Part shown: piece by piece, positions 17,851-25,625 of the stretch
Numbering within the stretch: position 1 is the first letter of the stretch
Layout of the letters: each line of letters opens with the position of its first letter
Source of the DNA: Actinoplanes sp. N902-109
GTDB taxonomy: Bacteria > Actinomycetota > Actinomycetes > Mycobacteriales > Micromonosporaceae
Length of the DNA stretch: 64,000 nt
Assembly: GCF_000389965.1 (NCBI RefSeq)
Contig: NC_021191.1
Span: 2,357,501-2,421,500, forward strand
Reading direction: 5' to 3'
Translations under genes and position numbers: made by a program
Notes under the pieces: model-generated
The model's database searches: none
What the model saw: only the letters and a program-made list of their open reading frames with translations
Told to the model about the DNA's origin: nothing

Positions 17851-18540
17851 TCAGGGGTGGAGGTGCTTCGAAGCCTCCCGGATCGACAGCGGGGACAGCC
17901 GATCGCGGTTGGCGGCCAGATAGGACCCGACCGCCTCCGGGTCGGTGCGGGCATGGTGCCGCAGGGCCCAGCCGATGGCCTTGCGTACGAAGAAATCGGG
18001 GTGATCCGCCTGGCGCGTGCAATAACTGAACAGCCGATCCGCGTCCGTGGCAGTGCCGTGGTGCAGCTGATGCAGGATCGCGGTGCGCACCAGCCACAGG
18101 TTGTCGTGGCCGGACCATTCGTCCATGGTCGCGATCAGCGACGGGTGGCGTAGCACTAGCGGACCGACGAACCGGGTGGCCAGCGCGTCCACGGTGTCCC
18201 ACCAGGGCTTGGTGGTGATCAGCGTGCGGGCGGTGGCGAGGAAGCCCGGCCCCGGCACGGCGACGTGTTCGCGCAGCCAGTCGCAGGCGAAGTACTGGTA
18301 CTCGCGCTCGGGCAGCCCCCAGCAGCCCAGCACGACCTCACGCAGCTCGGCCTCGTCGGGTGCCGGCAGACCGGCGACGACGGTGCGGCCCAGCTTGCGC
18401 TGCGTCGCGGCCGCGAGCCCGAGGAACGGGAACTGGTCCCGCATGTACGCGGCCATCGGCCCGGCCCGCCCGGGTGCGCGCGCCGCTTCGAAGGTGCTGG
18501 TCAGCCGGTGCAGCACCACGCCCGCCGGTGTGTCGCTCAT
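17851..18540 (-). CDS. AlkD-like DNA alkylation repair protein (HEAT-like repeats)
   Basis: 229 residues. The AlkD family excises positively charged alkylated bases (3-methyladenine, 7-methylguanine) using an all-helical HEAT-like scaffold. Recognisable segments are MAAYMRDQFPFLGL, REYQYFACDWLREHV, TKPWWDTVDALATRFVG and FFVRKAIGWALRHHA; the tryptophan pair and Asp of WWDTVD are characteristic of the family and contribute to the DNA-facing site. Monocistronic by position. Its stop abuts the 27-bp repeat array. Confidence 0.9.
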   Translation of the reverse strand: MSDTPAGVVLHRLTSTFEAARAPGRAGPMAAYMRDQFPFLGLAAATQRKLGRTVVAGLPAPDEAELREVVLGCWGLPEREYQYFACDWLREHVAVPGPGFLATARTLITTKPWWDTVDALATRFVGPLVLRHPSLIATMDEWSGHDNLWLVRTAILHQLHHGTATDADRLFSYCTRQADHPDFFVRKAIGWALRHHARTDPEAVGSYLAANRDRLSPLSIREASKHLHP

Positions 18541-18606
18541 GCGCGCATCCTGTCACCGTAGGCTGTTGCCCATGAGTGACCGGGTCAGCCTGCGCTGGGG
18601 GCCGGT

Positions 18607-19239
18607 GTGAGTGCGCGGCCGGCGGCCGGTGGCGGGCGATGGGTCGATGTGGGCCCGGAGCGGCTGGAACGCTGGCTGGACAATTTCGCGTCCCGCCACG
18701 ACGGCTGCACGATCAACGGCCTGACTGTCACCGGCGGGGACGGGGCTGTCGCCGAGCTGAGCGCCCCACCCGGCGCCCCCGCACCGGCCGACGTCACCGA
18801 GTTGGCCGCGCTCGCCGCCGAGCCGCGCCGGCTGGGGCTGCTGCTCGCCCGCAAGGGGGCCGTTGCGGTGGGCATCGCCGAGGGCACGGAGCTGGTCACC
18901 TCCAAGGTCGACACCCACTACGTGCAGGGGCGCACCGCGGCGGGTGGCTGGTCGCAGCAGCGTTTCGCCCGTCGGCGCGACAACCAGGCCAAGGCGGCCG
19001 CTGCCGACGGCGCGGCCATCGTCTCCCGCATCCTGCTTCCTGAGGTACGGACGTTGCGCGCGCTCGTCACGGGTGGGGACCGGGCCGCCGTGGATGCCAT
19101 CCTGGACGGGCCGTCGTTCGCGCCGTTGCGGGAGGTGCGCCATGACCGGTTCCTCGACGTGCCGGAGCCGCGCCGTGCCGTCCTGGAGGAAGCCGTCGCG
19201 CAGGCACGGGCCGTGCGCATCCTCGTCCGCGACGGTTAG
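18607..19239 (+). CDS. acVLRF1-type Vms1-like release factor / peptidyl-tRNA hydrolase
   Basis: 210 residues from GTG 18607. It resembles the actinobacterial Vms1-like release factor 1 group, related to eRF1, which frees nascent chains from stalled ribosomes. The diagnostic feature is the catalytic loop GGWSQQRFARRRDNQ (residues 113-127) with glutamines Q117/Q118 placed like the GGQ-type Gln. N-terminal part (RWLDNFASRH) and C-terminal part (VRHDRFLDVPEP) complete the domain. It lies just upstream of a histidine phosphatase gene and divergent from the AlkD-like gene. Ribosome-rescue role is inferred from family. Confidence 0.82.
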   Translation: MSARPAAGGGRWVDVGPERLERWLDNFASRHDGCTINGLTVTGGDGAVAELSAPPGAPAPADVTELAALAAEPRRLGLLLARKGAVAVGIAEGTELVTSKVDTHYVQGRTAAGGWSQQRFARRRDNQAKAAAADGAAIVSRILLPEVRTLRALVTGGDRAAVDAILDGPSFAPLREVRHDRFLDVPEPRRAVLEEAVAQARAVRILVRDG

Positions 19240-19249
19240 AGTTCGGATC

Positions 19250-19942
19250 ATGGGTGTGGTTGCCGAACTGATCCTGATCCGGCACGGACAGAGCGCCTCG
19301 AACGTGGCCTTCCCCCGGGCGAACGCGGCCGGGCTGGTCGAGTCCGGGCTGACCGGGCGCGACACCGACGTCGAACTCACCGGCCTCGGCGTCCGCCAGG
19401 CGCAGGCCGTCGGCCGGTGGCTCGCCGCGCTGCCCGCCGACCTGGTGCCGCAGGTCGCGATCACCTCGCCGTACCTGCGGGCCCGGGAGACCTGGCGGAT
19501 CGCCGCCGAGACGTCCGGGCTGGAGCTGCCGCCACCGCGGACCGATGACCGGCTGGTCGACCGGCTGCTGGGCGATCTGGAGATGCTGACCGAGGCGGCG
19601 ATCCGGGAGCGTTTCCCCGACGAGCCGGGCCGGCACCGCGAGGCGGGCGACTTCCGCTACCGGCCGCCCAACGGCGAGACGTTCTCGGACATCGCGGTAC
19701 GCCTCGAGTCGTTCCTCGCCGATCTGAACACCACCTGGGCCGGCCGGCGCGTCGTGGTGGTGGCCCACGACTCGGTGGTCCTGATGATGCGCGCCGTCAT
19801 CGAGCACCTGGACCTGGACGCCGTCGCCGCGATCAACCAGGCGGGCAGCGTGCCAAACGCCTCCATCACCCGCTTCGACGGCAGTTCCGGTGAACTGGTC
19901 CTCGACCGCTACACCTCGGTCGATCACCTGTCGGAGGTCTGA
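19250..19942 (+). CDS. Histidine phosphatase family protein
   Basis: 230 residues. LILIRHGQSASN contains the phosphohistidine RHG motif (H14), and VVVVAHDSVVLMM carries the second catalytic His. Phosphoglycerate mutase-like superfamily; the substrate is not defined by sequence. Starts 10 bp after the release-factor-like gene and is probably co-transcribed with it. The 3' end overlaps the convergent SDR gene by 19 bp. Confidence 0.9.
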   Translation: MGVVAELILIRHGQSASNVAFPRANAAGLVESGLTGRDTDVELTGLGVRQAQAVGRWLAALPADLVPQVAITSPYLRARETWRIAAETSGLELPPPRTDDRLVDRLLGDLEMLTEAAIRERFPDEPGRHREAGDFRYRPPNGETFSDIAVRLESFLADLNTTWAGRRVVVVAHDSVVLMMRAVIEHLDLDAVAAINQAGSVPNASITRFDGSSGELVLDRYTSVDHLSEV

Positions 19943-20847
19943 TCGAGCGACAGCTGCCACAGCCGGGCCGCCTTCACCGGGTCCAAGGCGTAGCCGGCGA
20001 CGCCACGGCGGATACCCGGGGTGTACGGCTCCGCCTCCTGGCAGTCCTCGAAGTACCTCCCCGTCACGCCCTCGACCAGCGGTGACGCGGCGAGCAGCAC
20101 GGACGTGGCGGCGCCCTGCCCGACGTCCTTGACGGACACGCCGGTGCGCCCGGCGGGGTCGAACGAGGCCGGCGGCGCCACCAGGTGCCGGCTCAGGTTG
20201 GTCGCGGCGATCCGGCCCGGGTTGAGCGCGTTGACCGCGATGTGGTCGGGCGCCCAGCGCTTGGCGGCCTCGACGGCGAAGAGGATGTTGGCCGTCTTCG
20301 ACTGGCTGTAGGCGGCCCACGGGTCGTACGGGTGGCGCTCGAAGTTCACGTCGTCGAACAGCACCTCGCCGTTGACATGCCCGACCGAACTCACCGACAC
20401 GACCCGCGCGTTCCCGGCTGCGGCGAGGGCGTCATGCAGGCCGAGTGCCAGCGCGAAGTGGCCGAGATGGTTGGTGGCGAACTGCAGTTCCCACCCCTGG
20501 CTGGTACGGGTCTCGGGCGTCGCCATCACACCGGCGTTGTTCACGAGGATGTGCAGCGGCCCGGTCCACGCCGCCACAAACCGGCGCACCGATGCGGGGT
20601 CGGCCAGATCCAGCTCCGCCGCCAGGATGCGCCCCCGCCGCCTGGTGGTGACCTGCCCGCCGGTGGCCGGGTCGCGGACCGCGATGGTGACGTCAGCGCC
20701 CGCGTCGGCCAGGGCACGGGCGGTGGCGGCGCCGATGCCGGAGGAGCCGCCGGTGACGATCGCCCGGCGGCCGGTGAGGTCGACGCCCGCGATGACGTCG
20801 GCCGCAGTCGATGTCGCCCCGAACGGTGTGGTGATGCGCGCGGACAT
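19924..20847 (-). CDS. Short-chain dehydrogenase/reductase
   Basis: 307 residues. TGGSSGIGA is the NAD(P)-binding glycine motif, LVNNAGVM the structural motif, and the catalytic Tyr-Lys pair is in YSQSKTAN with the Ser in VVSVSSVGH. Retinol-dehydrogenase-like subgroup with a long C-terminal region. It is divergent from a TetR gene, with two matching palindromes between them, so it is the likely regulated target. Substrate unknown. Confidence 0.92.
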   Translation of the reverse strand: MSARITTPFGATSTAADVIAGVDLTGRRAIVTGGSSGIGAATARALADAGADVTIAVRDPATGGQVTTRRRGRILAAELDLADPASVRRFVAAWTGPLHILVNNAGVMATPETRTSQGWELQFATNHLGHFALALGLHDALAAAGNARVVSVSSVGHVNGEVLFDDVNFERHPYDPWAAYSQSKTANILFAVEAAKRWAPDHIAVNALNPGRIAATNLSRHLVAPPASFDPAGRTGVSVKDVGQGAATSVLLAASPLVEGVTGRYFEDCQEAEPYTPGIRRGVAGYALDPVKAARLWQLSLDQTSDR

Positions 20848-20872
20848 GAGTTGCTCCCTTGATATCGTCTAA

Positions 20873-20888
20873 CCGGACCTCGGTCCGG
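20873..20888. promoter_or_regulatory. TetR operator, site 1
   Basis: CCGGACC-TC-GGTCCGG, a perfect 7-bp-arm palindrome in the divergent gap between the SDR and TetR genes, 25 bp from the SDR start. A near-identical site lies 15 bp away. Confidence 0.75.
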
Positions 20889-20903
20889 ATAACTCGACGA
20901 TAA

Positions 20904-20919
20904 CCGGACCGCGGTCCGC
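20904..20919. promoter_or_regulatory. TetR operator, site 2
   Basis: CCGGACC-GC-GGTCCGC, matching site 1 except for the central base and the last base. It lies 18 bp before the TetR GTG. Centre-to-centre distance of 31 bp, about three helical turns, suits two dimers on one DNA face. Confidence 0.75.
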
Positions 20920-20937
20920 TTGCCCAGGGGGGGTGCC

Positions 20938-21492
20938 GTGCGCGCCGACGCTCAGGAGAATCACGACCGGGTGCTCGACGTGGCCGCCCGGACGTTCGCA
21001 CGGGAAGGCACCGGCGCGTCGCTCAAGGCGATCGCCCGCGAGGCCGGCGTCGGCATCGGCACGGTGTACCGCCGTTTCCCGACCCGGGAGGCCCTGGTCG
21101 AGGCGGTCTACCGGCAGGACGTCGACCGGTTGTGCGCCGCCGCCGCCGAGCTGGCCGAGGCGCAACCCGGAGCCGCGGCGCTGCGCGAGTGGATGGAACG
21201 ATTCGTCGACTTCATGGCGGCCAAGCGGGGCCTGGGGGAGACGCTGCGGGCGGCGCTGACCTCCGAAGCGGACCGTCAGCACACCCGTGACCAGCTGCGC
21301 GCCGCCATTGCCGCGTTGCTCGCCGCCGGGGTGACCAGGGGCGGCGTCCGTCCGGGCATCGAACCCGGTGACCTGCTGATGTCCCTCGGTGGCATCACCC
21401 TGATCGCCGCCGAGGAACACCAGCGCGACCTGGCCTCCCGGCTGCTCGACCTGCTGATGGTCGGCTGCCTCCGCGCCCCCGAGCCCCACTGA
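20938..21492 (+). CDS. TetR/AcrR family regulator of the adjacent SDR
   Basis: 184 residues from GTG 20938, chosen because AGGGGGGG lies just upstream and because the alternative TTG at 20920 directly abuts operator site 2. The HTH is SLKAIAREAGVGIGTVYRRF. C-terminal ligand domain of the SBP-like TetR_C type (helical, GVTRGGVRPGIEPGDLLMSLGG). Expected to repress itself and the divergent SDR. Confidence 0.9.
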   Translation: MRADAQENHDRVLDVAARTFAREGTGASLKAIAREAGVGIGTVYRRFPTREALVEAVYRQDVDRLCAAAAELAEAQPGAAALREWMERFVDFMAAKRGLGETLRAALTSEADRQHTRDQLRAAIAALLAAGVTRGGVRPGIEPGDLLMSLGGITLIAAEEHQRDLASRLLDLLMVGCLRAPEPH

Positions 21493-21655
21493 CCGCCCAA
21501 AGACCGCGCCACGGCAAGACGCCGTGAGTCGGCCCTGCAGCGCAGCGCCGCGAGTGAGCGCCACGGCGCAGCGCCGGGGGCGGGCGCCGCAGCAAAGCGC
21601 CGGGAGGGCCTTTGTCTCGGCAAGCGGTCGGGGCAGCGGGAGCGAATGCCGGCGT

Positions 21656-22246
21656 TCACCAGACCAGAGCCACCGCCAGTGCCGCGATGACAATGCTCGA
21701 CACCAGCGCGGTGGCCACCCGGGCACGGGCGCCGGTCAGCAGCCGGCCGGCCGCCGCGCCCGAGACGGCGACCAGCAGTTGCCAGCTCGCCGAGGCCAGG
21801 AAGGCGCCTGCCACGAACCAGCCGCCGCCGCCCGTTCCGCCCCGGCCGAGCACCAGCGCGGCGAAGTAGACCACGGTGGCCGGGTTGAGCAGGGTCAGTC
21901 CGAGGATGCCCAGGTAGGCGGCGGCCGGTGTGGCCGGCCTCGCTTCCCGGGACGTCGGTGCGGAAGACAGGGCAGCCCACGCCGTACGGGCAGCCAGGAC
22001 CAGGAGCACGACGGCGCCGCACCAGCGCAGCGGGGTGGCGATCGGGGCGATGACCCCGGCGACGGCGGCTCCGCCCAGGACGGCGATGGTGGCGTAGACG
22101 CCGTCCGCGGTGGCCGCGCCGAGCCCCGCTGCCGCGCCGGCCCGGAACGACCGGGCGCTCAGCCCGGCGATCAGCCCGGCGATCGCTCCGACGGGCACCG
22201 CGACGCCATAGCCGGCGATCGCGCCGGCCACGAAATCCCCGGTCAT
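21656..22246 (-). CDS. LysE/RhtB-family exporter
   Basis: 196 residues, about six hydrophobic segments. The N-terminal AGYGVAVPVGAIAGLI corresponds to the conserved GP-containing first helix of LysE transporters, and the GLTLLNPATVVYF segment contains the typical NP motif. Members export amino acids or related small molecules. Standing alone, with about 160 bp of GC-rich sequence containing imperfect GCGCAGCGCCG repeats between it and the TetR gene. Confidence 0.85.
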   Translation of the reverse strand: MTGDFVAGAIAGYGVAVPVGAIAGLIAGLSARSFRAGAAAGLGAATADGVYATIAVLGGAAVAGVIAPIATPLRWCGAVVLLVLAARTAWAALSSAPTSREARPATPAAAYLGILGLTLLNPATVVYFAALVLGRGGTGGGGWFVAGAFLASASWQLLVAVSGAAAGRLLTGARARVATALVSSIVIAALAVALVW

Positions 22247-22374
22247 GACAGCGGTACGAACACCGCCCGGCTCGCGGACCCGGTCTGCTGCCGGCCGGCC
22301 CCGCAGGAAGCGGCGCTGACAGAAGCCCGGAGTCGCGTCGAAGCGGTCATGCCGTCATGGTGCGGCCCGGTCAG

Positions 22375-23445
22375 CTATCGACGCCACCGGTTTATCCGTC
22401 GTCGCGGCTGCGGTCGCGCCGCCGGAGTCGGCCCGGGTGACGGTAGCGGGGCCGGGGCGGGCCGGCACTGCCGCGCCTCGGCCTCCTTGCTGGGCACGCT
22501 GTTGAGGACCCGCTGCGCCCGGTCGTCGATCAGACGGGTCGCCAGCTGCTGGGCGTATCCGAACACCAGGGCGTACGCGAGGATCTGCCGTTGACTGTCG
22601 AGCTCGGACAGCCCCGGCACGAAGTCCCCGCCGAGCAGCAGCAGTCCGGCCAGCGCGGTCAGTGCGCCGGTCGGCACCTTCAGGCAGGCCAGCGCCATCG
22701 GTACGCCATACGGGGTGGCCGTCCCGCGTACCTTGCGGACCGCGAGCGCGGCGGCCAGCGCACCGCCGAGCACCCCGAGCCCGGCAACGATCAGCACGTC
22801 GTTCGTGCCCGGTGCCAGCCCGTCGCCCGAGGGGCACGCGGACCGGGTCGCGTCGGGGTGGAAGCAGAACGGCATCGAGCCGGGGTGCCAGGCGACCAGC
22901 CCGACCATCGCGGCGACCAGGACGAAGATCCAGAAGCCGCTGACCAGCAAGATGTTGCGGAAGTCCCGGATGCGCACGTGGGCCTGGTCGGAGGCTTCGT
23001 ACGCGATGCGCATCGCCTGTTGCACGGCGGTCCGGTCGGGCGCCTGCTCCGGGGGATTCTGCAGCTGCCGGAACACCTCGCGGCGCGGGTCGTCCCGACC
23101 GATGAGTGGCTCGGCGCGGGCGAGTACCCGCGGCACGATCGCCTCGACCTGCCGGTCGGACAGCAGGTCCACCATGAACACCTCGGCGGCGTGCAGGTTC
23201 TGGTAGGCCCGTTCCACCGATGCACCCCGCCATCGGTCCCAGGGTGTCCGATGGTGGCGAGATCGGCGGGCCGCCTGGCGGGCGGCGTCGAGGAAACCCC
23301 CGACGGCTGCCGCCGAGGCGGCCCGGGCGCCGGAGAGTCGCTGATCGGCGGTGGCGATGGCCAGCCGGTGCCGGGTGACCTCGACCCGCACCCAGGTCCG
23401 GATGGCCCACTGCTCGGGCCAGGGCTCGTTCCGCCCGCTGCGCAT
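22375..23445 (-). CDS. Hypothetical membrane protein with a helical cytoplasmic domain
   Basis: 356 residues from ATG 23445, preceded by GGGGGTC. The first 190 residues are charged and helical (possible coiled coil). Three hydrophobic segments follow: ILLVSGFWIFVLVAAMVGLV, DVLIVAGLGVLGGALAAALAV and ALTALAGLLLLGG. The tail is Pro/Arg-rich. A loop between the first two membrane segments has two cysteines (PFCFHPDATRSACPSG), so it may be disulfide-bonded outside. I do not recognise a characterised family. An open ORF extends to 23511 but that sequence looks non-coding. Confidence 0.7.
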   Translation of the reverse strand: MRSGRNEPWPEQWAIRTWVRVEVTRHRLAIATADQRLSGARAASAAAVGGFLDAARQAARRSRHHRTPWDRWRGASVERAYQNLHAAEVFMVDLLSDRQVEAIVPRVLARAEPLIGRDDPRREVFRQLQNPPEQAPDRTAVQQAMRIAYEASDQAHVRIRDFRNILLVSGFWIFVLVAAMVGLVAWHPGSMPFCFHPDATRSACPSGDGLAPGTNDVLIVAGLGVLGGALAAALAVRKVRGTATPYGVPMALACLKVPTGALTALAGLLLLGGDFVPGLSELDSQRQILAYALVFGYAQQLATRLIDDRAQRVLNSVPSKEAEARQCRPAPAPLPSPGPTPAARPQPRRRINRWRR

Positions 23446-23551
23446 AGAGACCCCCGTCGATCGACTGCGGCAGCTCACCAGTATCGCCGGGCCGTAGCCG
23501 GACGGCATCACCCGGGCGACCGCAACCGGACATCGGCCGGCGCCGTGCCGG

Positions 23552-23965
23552 CTAACGGTGCTGTTCGATGTGGTCCCGGATCTGCTGGGCGAAGCCCTCG
23601 GCGGTGTCCAGCTGCTCGCGCAGGGCCTGCACCCGGTTCTGGGCGGCGGTGTGGAACATGGCGAGCCGCTCCTGCAGGGCGGCCCGGTCGTCGCCGGGGG
23701 TGCCGGCCCGCAGGGCGTCGAGGATGCTCAGCAGGTCGCGCATCTCCTCCAGGGTGAAGCCGAGCGGCTTCATCCGCTTGACCACCCGCAGCCGGTCGAG
23801 GTCGGGCTCGGTGTAGAGGCGGAAGCCGCCCTCGCTGCGCGCCGACGGGACGATCAGGCCGGCCTCCTCGTAGTGCCGGATGGTCCGGATGCTCAACCCG
23901 ACCCGCTCGGCTGCCTCACCGATCTGCATGCGCCCGTTCATGGGCACAGTGTGCCCGGTGGCCAT
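23552..23965 (-). CDS. MerR family transcriptional regulator
   Basis: 137 residues if started at ATG 23965, which overlaps the sulP stop by one base (TGATG); an alternative ATG at 23941 gives 130 residues. MQIGEAAERVGLSIRTIRHYEEAGLI is the winged helix, followed by the R-Y-pattern second part (GGFRLYTEPDLDRL) and a dimerisation helix. The C-terminal region lacks cysteines, so a metal sensor of the CueR type is unlikely. Co-transcribed behind sulP; the sulP promoter has MerR-type architecture. Confidence 0.9.
   Translation of the reverse strand: MATGHTVPMNGRMQIGEAAERVGLSIRTIRHYEEAGLIVPSARSEGGFRLYTEPDLDRLRVVKRMKPLGFTLEEMRDLLSILDALRAGTPGDDRAALQERLAMFHTAAQNRVQALREQLDTAEGFAQQIRDHIEQHR
23942..23956. 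promoter_or_regulatory. Palindrome at the merR start
   Basis: GGGCACA-G-TGTGCCC, seven-base perfect arms, lies between the two candidate merR start codons. As RNA it would form a hairpin over the initiation region of the downstream ATG. Role unknown. Confidence 0.35.
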
Positions 23966-25455
23966 CAGTGCGCCCCGGCCAGCTTGCCGGTGAGGTTCTC
24001 GTGGACCTTGGTGCTGGCCTCGTTCAGGCCGGTGATCTCGACCTGCTTGCCGCGGGACCCGTACTTGCTGGTGATCGCGTCGAGCGCGGCGACCGAGGAG
24101 GCGTCCCAGATGTGCGCGCCGCTCATGTCGATGACCACCCGCCCGGGGTCGTGGGCGTAGTCGAACTGGTGGACCAGGTCGTTGCTGGAGGCGAAGAACA
24201 GCTCGCCGTGCACGTGGTAGACCCGGGTGCCGCCGTCGGGGTCGAGCACGCTGGTGACGGTGGCGAAGTGCGCGACCTGGCGGGCGAAGACCACCATCGC
24301 GGTGAGCACCCCGAGCACGACGCCGATGGCGAGGTTGTGGGTGGCCAGGGTAGCCGTCACGGTGACCAGCATGACGACGATCTCGCCGGCGGGCATGCGC
24401 TTGAGGGTGGCCGGGGCGATGCTGTGCCAGTCGAACGTGCCGACCGACACGATGATCATCACGGCGACCAGGGCGGCCATCGGGATCAGGGCGACGATGT
24501 CGCCGAGCGCGACGACCAGGATGAGCAGGAAGACGCCGGCCAGGAAGGTGGACAGCCGGGTGCGGGCGCCGGAGGCCTTCACGTTGATCATCGTCTGGCC
24601 GATCATGGCGCAGCCGCCCATGCCGCCGAAGAAGCCGGTCACGACGTTCGCGATGCCCTGCCCCCAGGACTCCCGGGTCTTGTTCGAGGGGGTGTCGGTG
24701 AGGTCGTCGACAAGCTTGGCCGTCATCAGCGACTCCATCAGCCCGACCAGCGCGATCGCCAGGGCGTAGGGGGCGATGGTGGCCAGCGCCGCCCAGCTGA
24801 ACGGCACGTCGGGCAGGCCGGGCACGGGCAGGCTGTCGGGCAGGGTGCCCTCGTCGCCGACGTTCGGCACAGCGAGGTGCGTGCCGGTCACGACGACGGT
24901 CAGCAGCACGATGGCGACCAGCGGCGCCGGCACCGCGGTGGTCAGCCGGGGCAGGAGGACCATCACGGCCAGCGCGGCCGCCACGAGGGGGTAGACGAGC
25001 CAGGGCACGCCGATCAGGTGCGGCAGCTGGGCGGTGAAGATCAGGATGGCGAGCGCGTTGACGAAGCCGACCATGACGCTGCGCGGGATGAAGCGCATCA
25101 GCTTCGCCACCCCGGCCAGCGCCAGCACGACCTGGAAGAGGCCGCCGAGCACGACCGCGGCGGTCAGGTAGCCGAGGCCGTGCTCCTTGGCCAGCGGGGC
25201 GACGACCAGCGCGACGGCCCCGGTGGCGGCGCTGATCATCGCCGGCCGGCCGCCGGTGAACGCGATGGTGACCGCCATGGTGAACGAGGCAAACAGCCCG
25301 ACCTTGGGGTCCACGCCGGCCAGGATGGAGAACGAGATCGCCTCGGGGATCAGCGCCAGCGCCACCACCAGGCCGGCCAGCACCTCGGTGCGCAGCACCC
25401 GCGGCGAACTCAGCCACTCGGGCCTGGTGCCGGTCTTACCGATCATGCTGTTCAT
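23965..25455 (-). CDS. SulP family anion transporter with STAS domain
   Basis: 496 residues. About ten to twelve hydrophobic segments in the first 390 residues, starting with the SulP signature region (VVALALIPEAISFSILAGVDP), then a C-terminal STAS domain (VVIDMSGAHIWDASSVAALD). Transports sulfate, bicarbonate or another anion by proton or sodium coupling; the substrate is not evident. MerR gene is overlapping downstream, and a MerR-type promoter (25555-25585) lies about 100 bp upstream. Confidence 0.93.
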   Translation of the reverse strand: MNSMIGKTGTRPEWLSSPRVLRTEVLAGLVVALALIPEAISFSILAGVDPKVGLFASFTMAVTIAFTGGRPAMISAATGAVALVVAPLAKEHGLGYLTAAVVLGGLFQVVLALAGVAKLMRFIPRSVMVGFVNALAILIFTAQLPHLIGVPWLVYPLVAAALAVMVLLPRLTTAVPAPLVAIVLLTVVVTGTHLAVPNVGDEGTLPDSLPVPGLPDVPFSWAALATIAPYALAIALVGLMESLMTAKLVDDLTDTPSNKTRESWGQGIANVVTGFFGGMGGCAMIGQTMINVKASGARTRLSTFLAGVFLLILVVALGDIVALIPMAALVAVMIIVSVGTFDWHSIAPATLKRMPAGEIVVMLVTVTATLATHNLAIGVVLGVLTAMVVFARQVAHFATVTSVLDPDGGTRVYHVHGELFFASSNDLVHQFDYAHDPGRVVIDMSGAHIWDASSVAALDAITSKYGSRGKQVEITGLNEASTKVHENLTGKLAGAH

Positions 25456-25554
25456 GTCCCCTCGAACCCAGGCCGTCGGGCCTGCGGCAGTGCCGTCACC
25501 GGCGAAGATTGGCGCCGCCGGGGGGCCATGACGCCACTTCCCGGCAACGAGCGA

Positions 25555-25585
25555 ATTCTACCCTGACGTGAGGGTAGAGTTCGAC
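25555..25585 (-). promoter_or_regulatory. MerR-type promoter of sulP-merR
   Basis: On the minus strand, GTCGAA (-35, 25585-25580) and TAGAAT (-10, 25560-25555) are separated by 19 bp, longer than normal. The spacer region carries the dyad CTACCCT-N6-AGGGTAG (25558-25577). An over-long spacer with a central dyad is the hallmark of promoters that MerR proteins twist into an active form. Points to autoregulation of sulP-merR. Confidence 0.65.
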
Positions 25586-25625
25586 CGCGCAGCCGGTGTC
25601 GATGATCACGCGACCGCCGCCACGG

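Noticed and set aside
15332..18202. Long minus-strand frame (about 956 codons)
   Set aside because: Lies opposite sufT, the M20 peptidase and the mycothiol-type gene; composition is Gly/Arg-rich with no family features.
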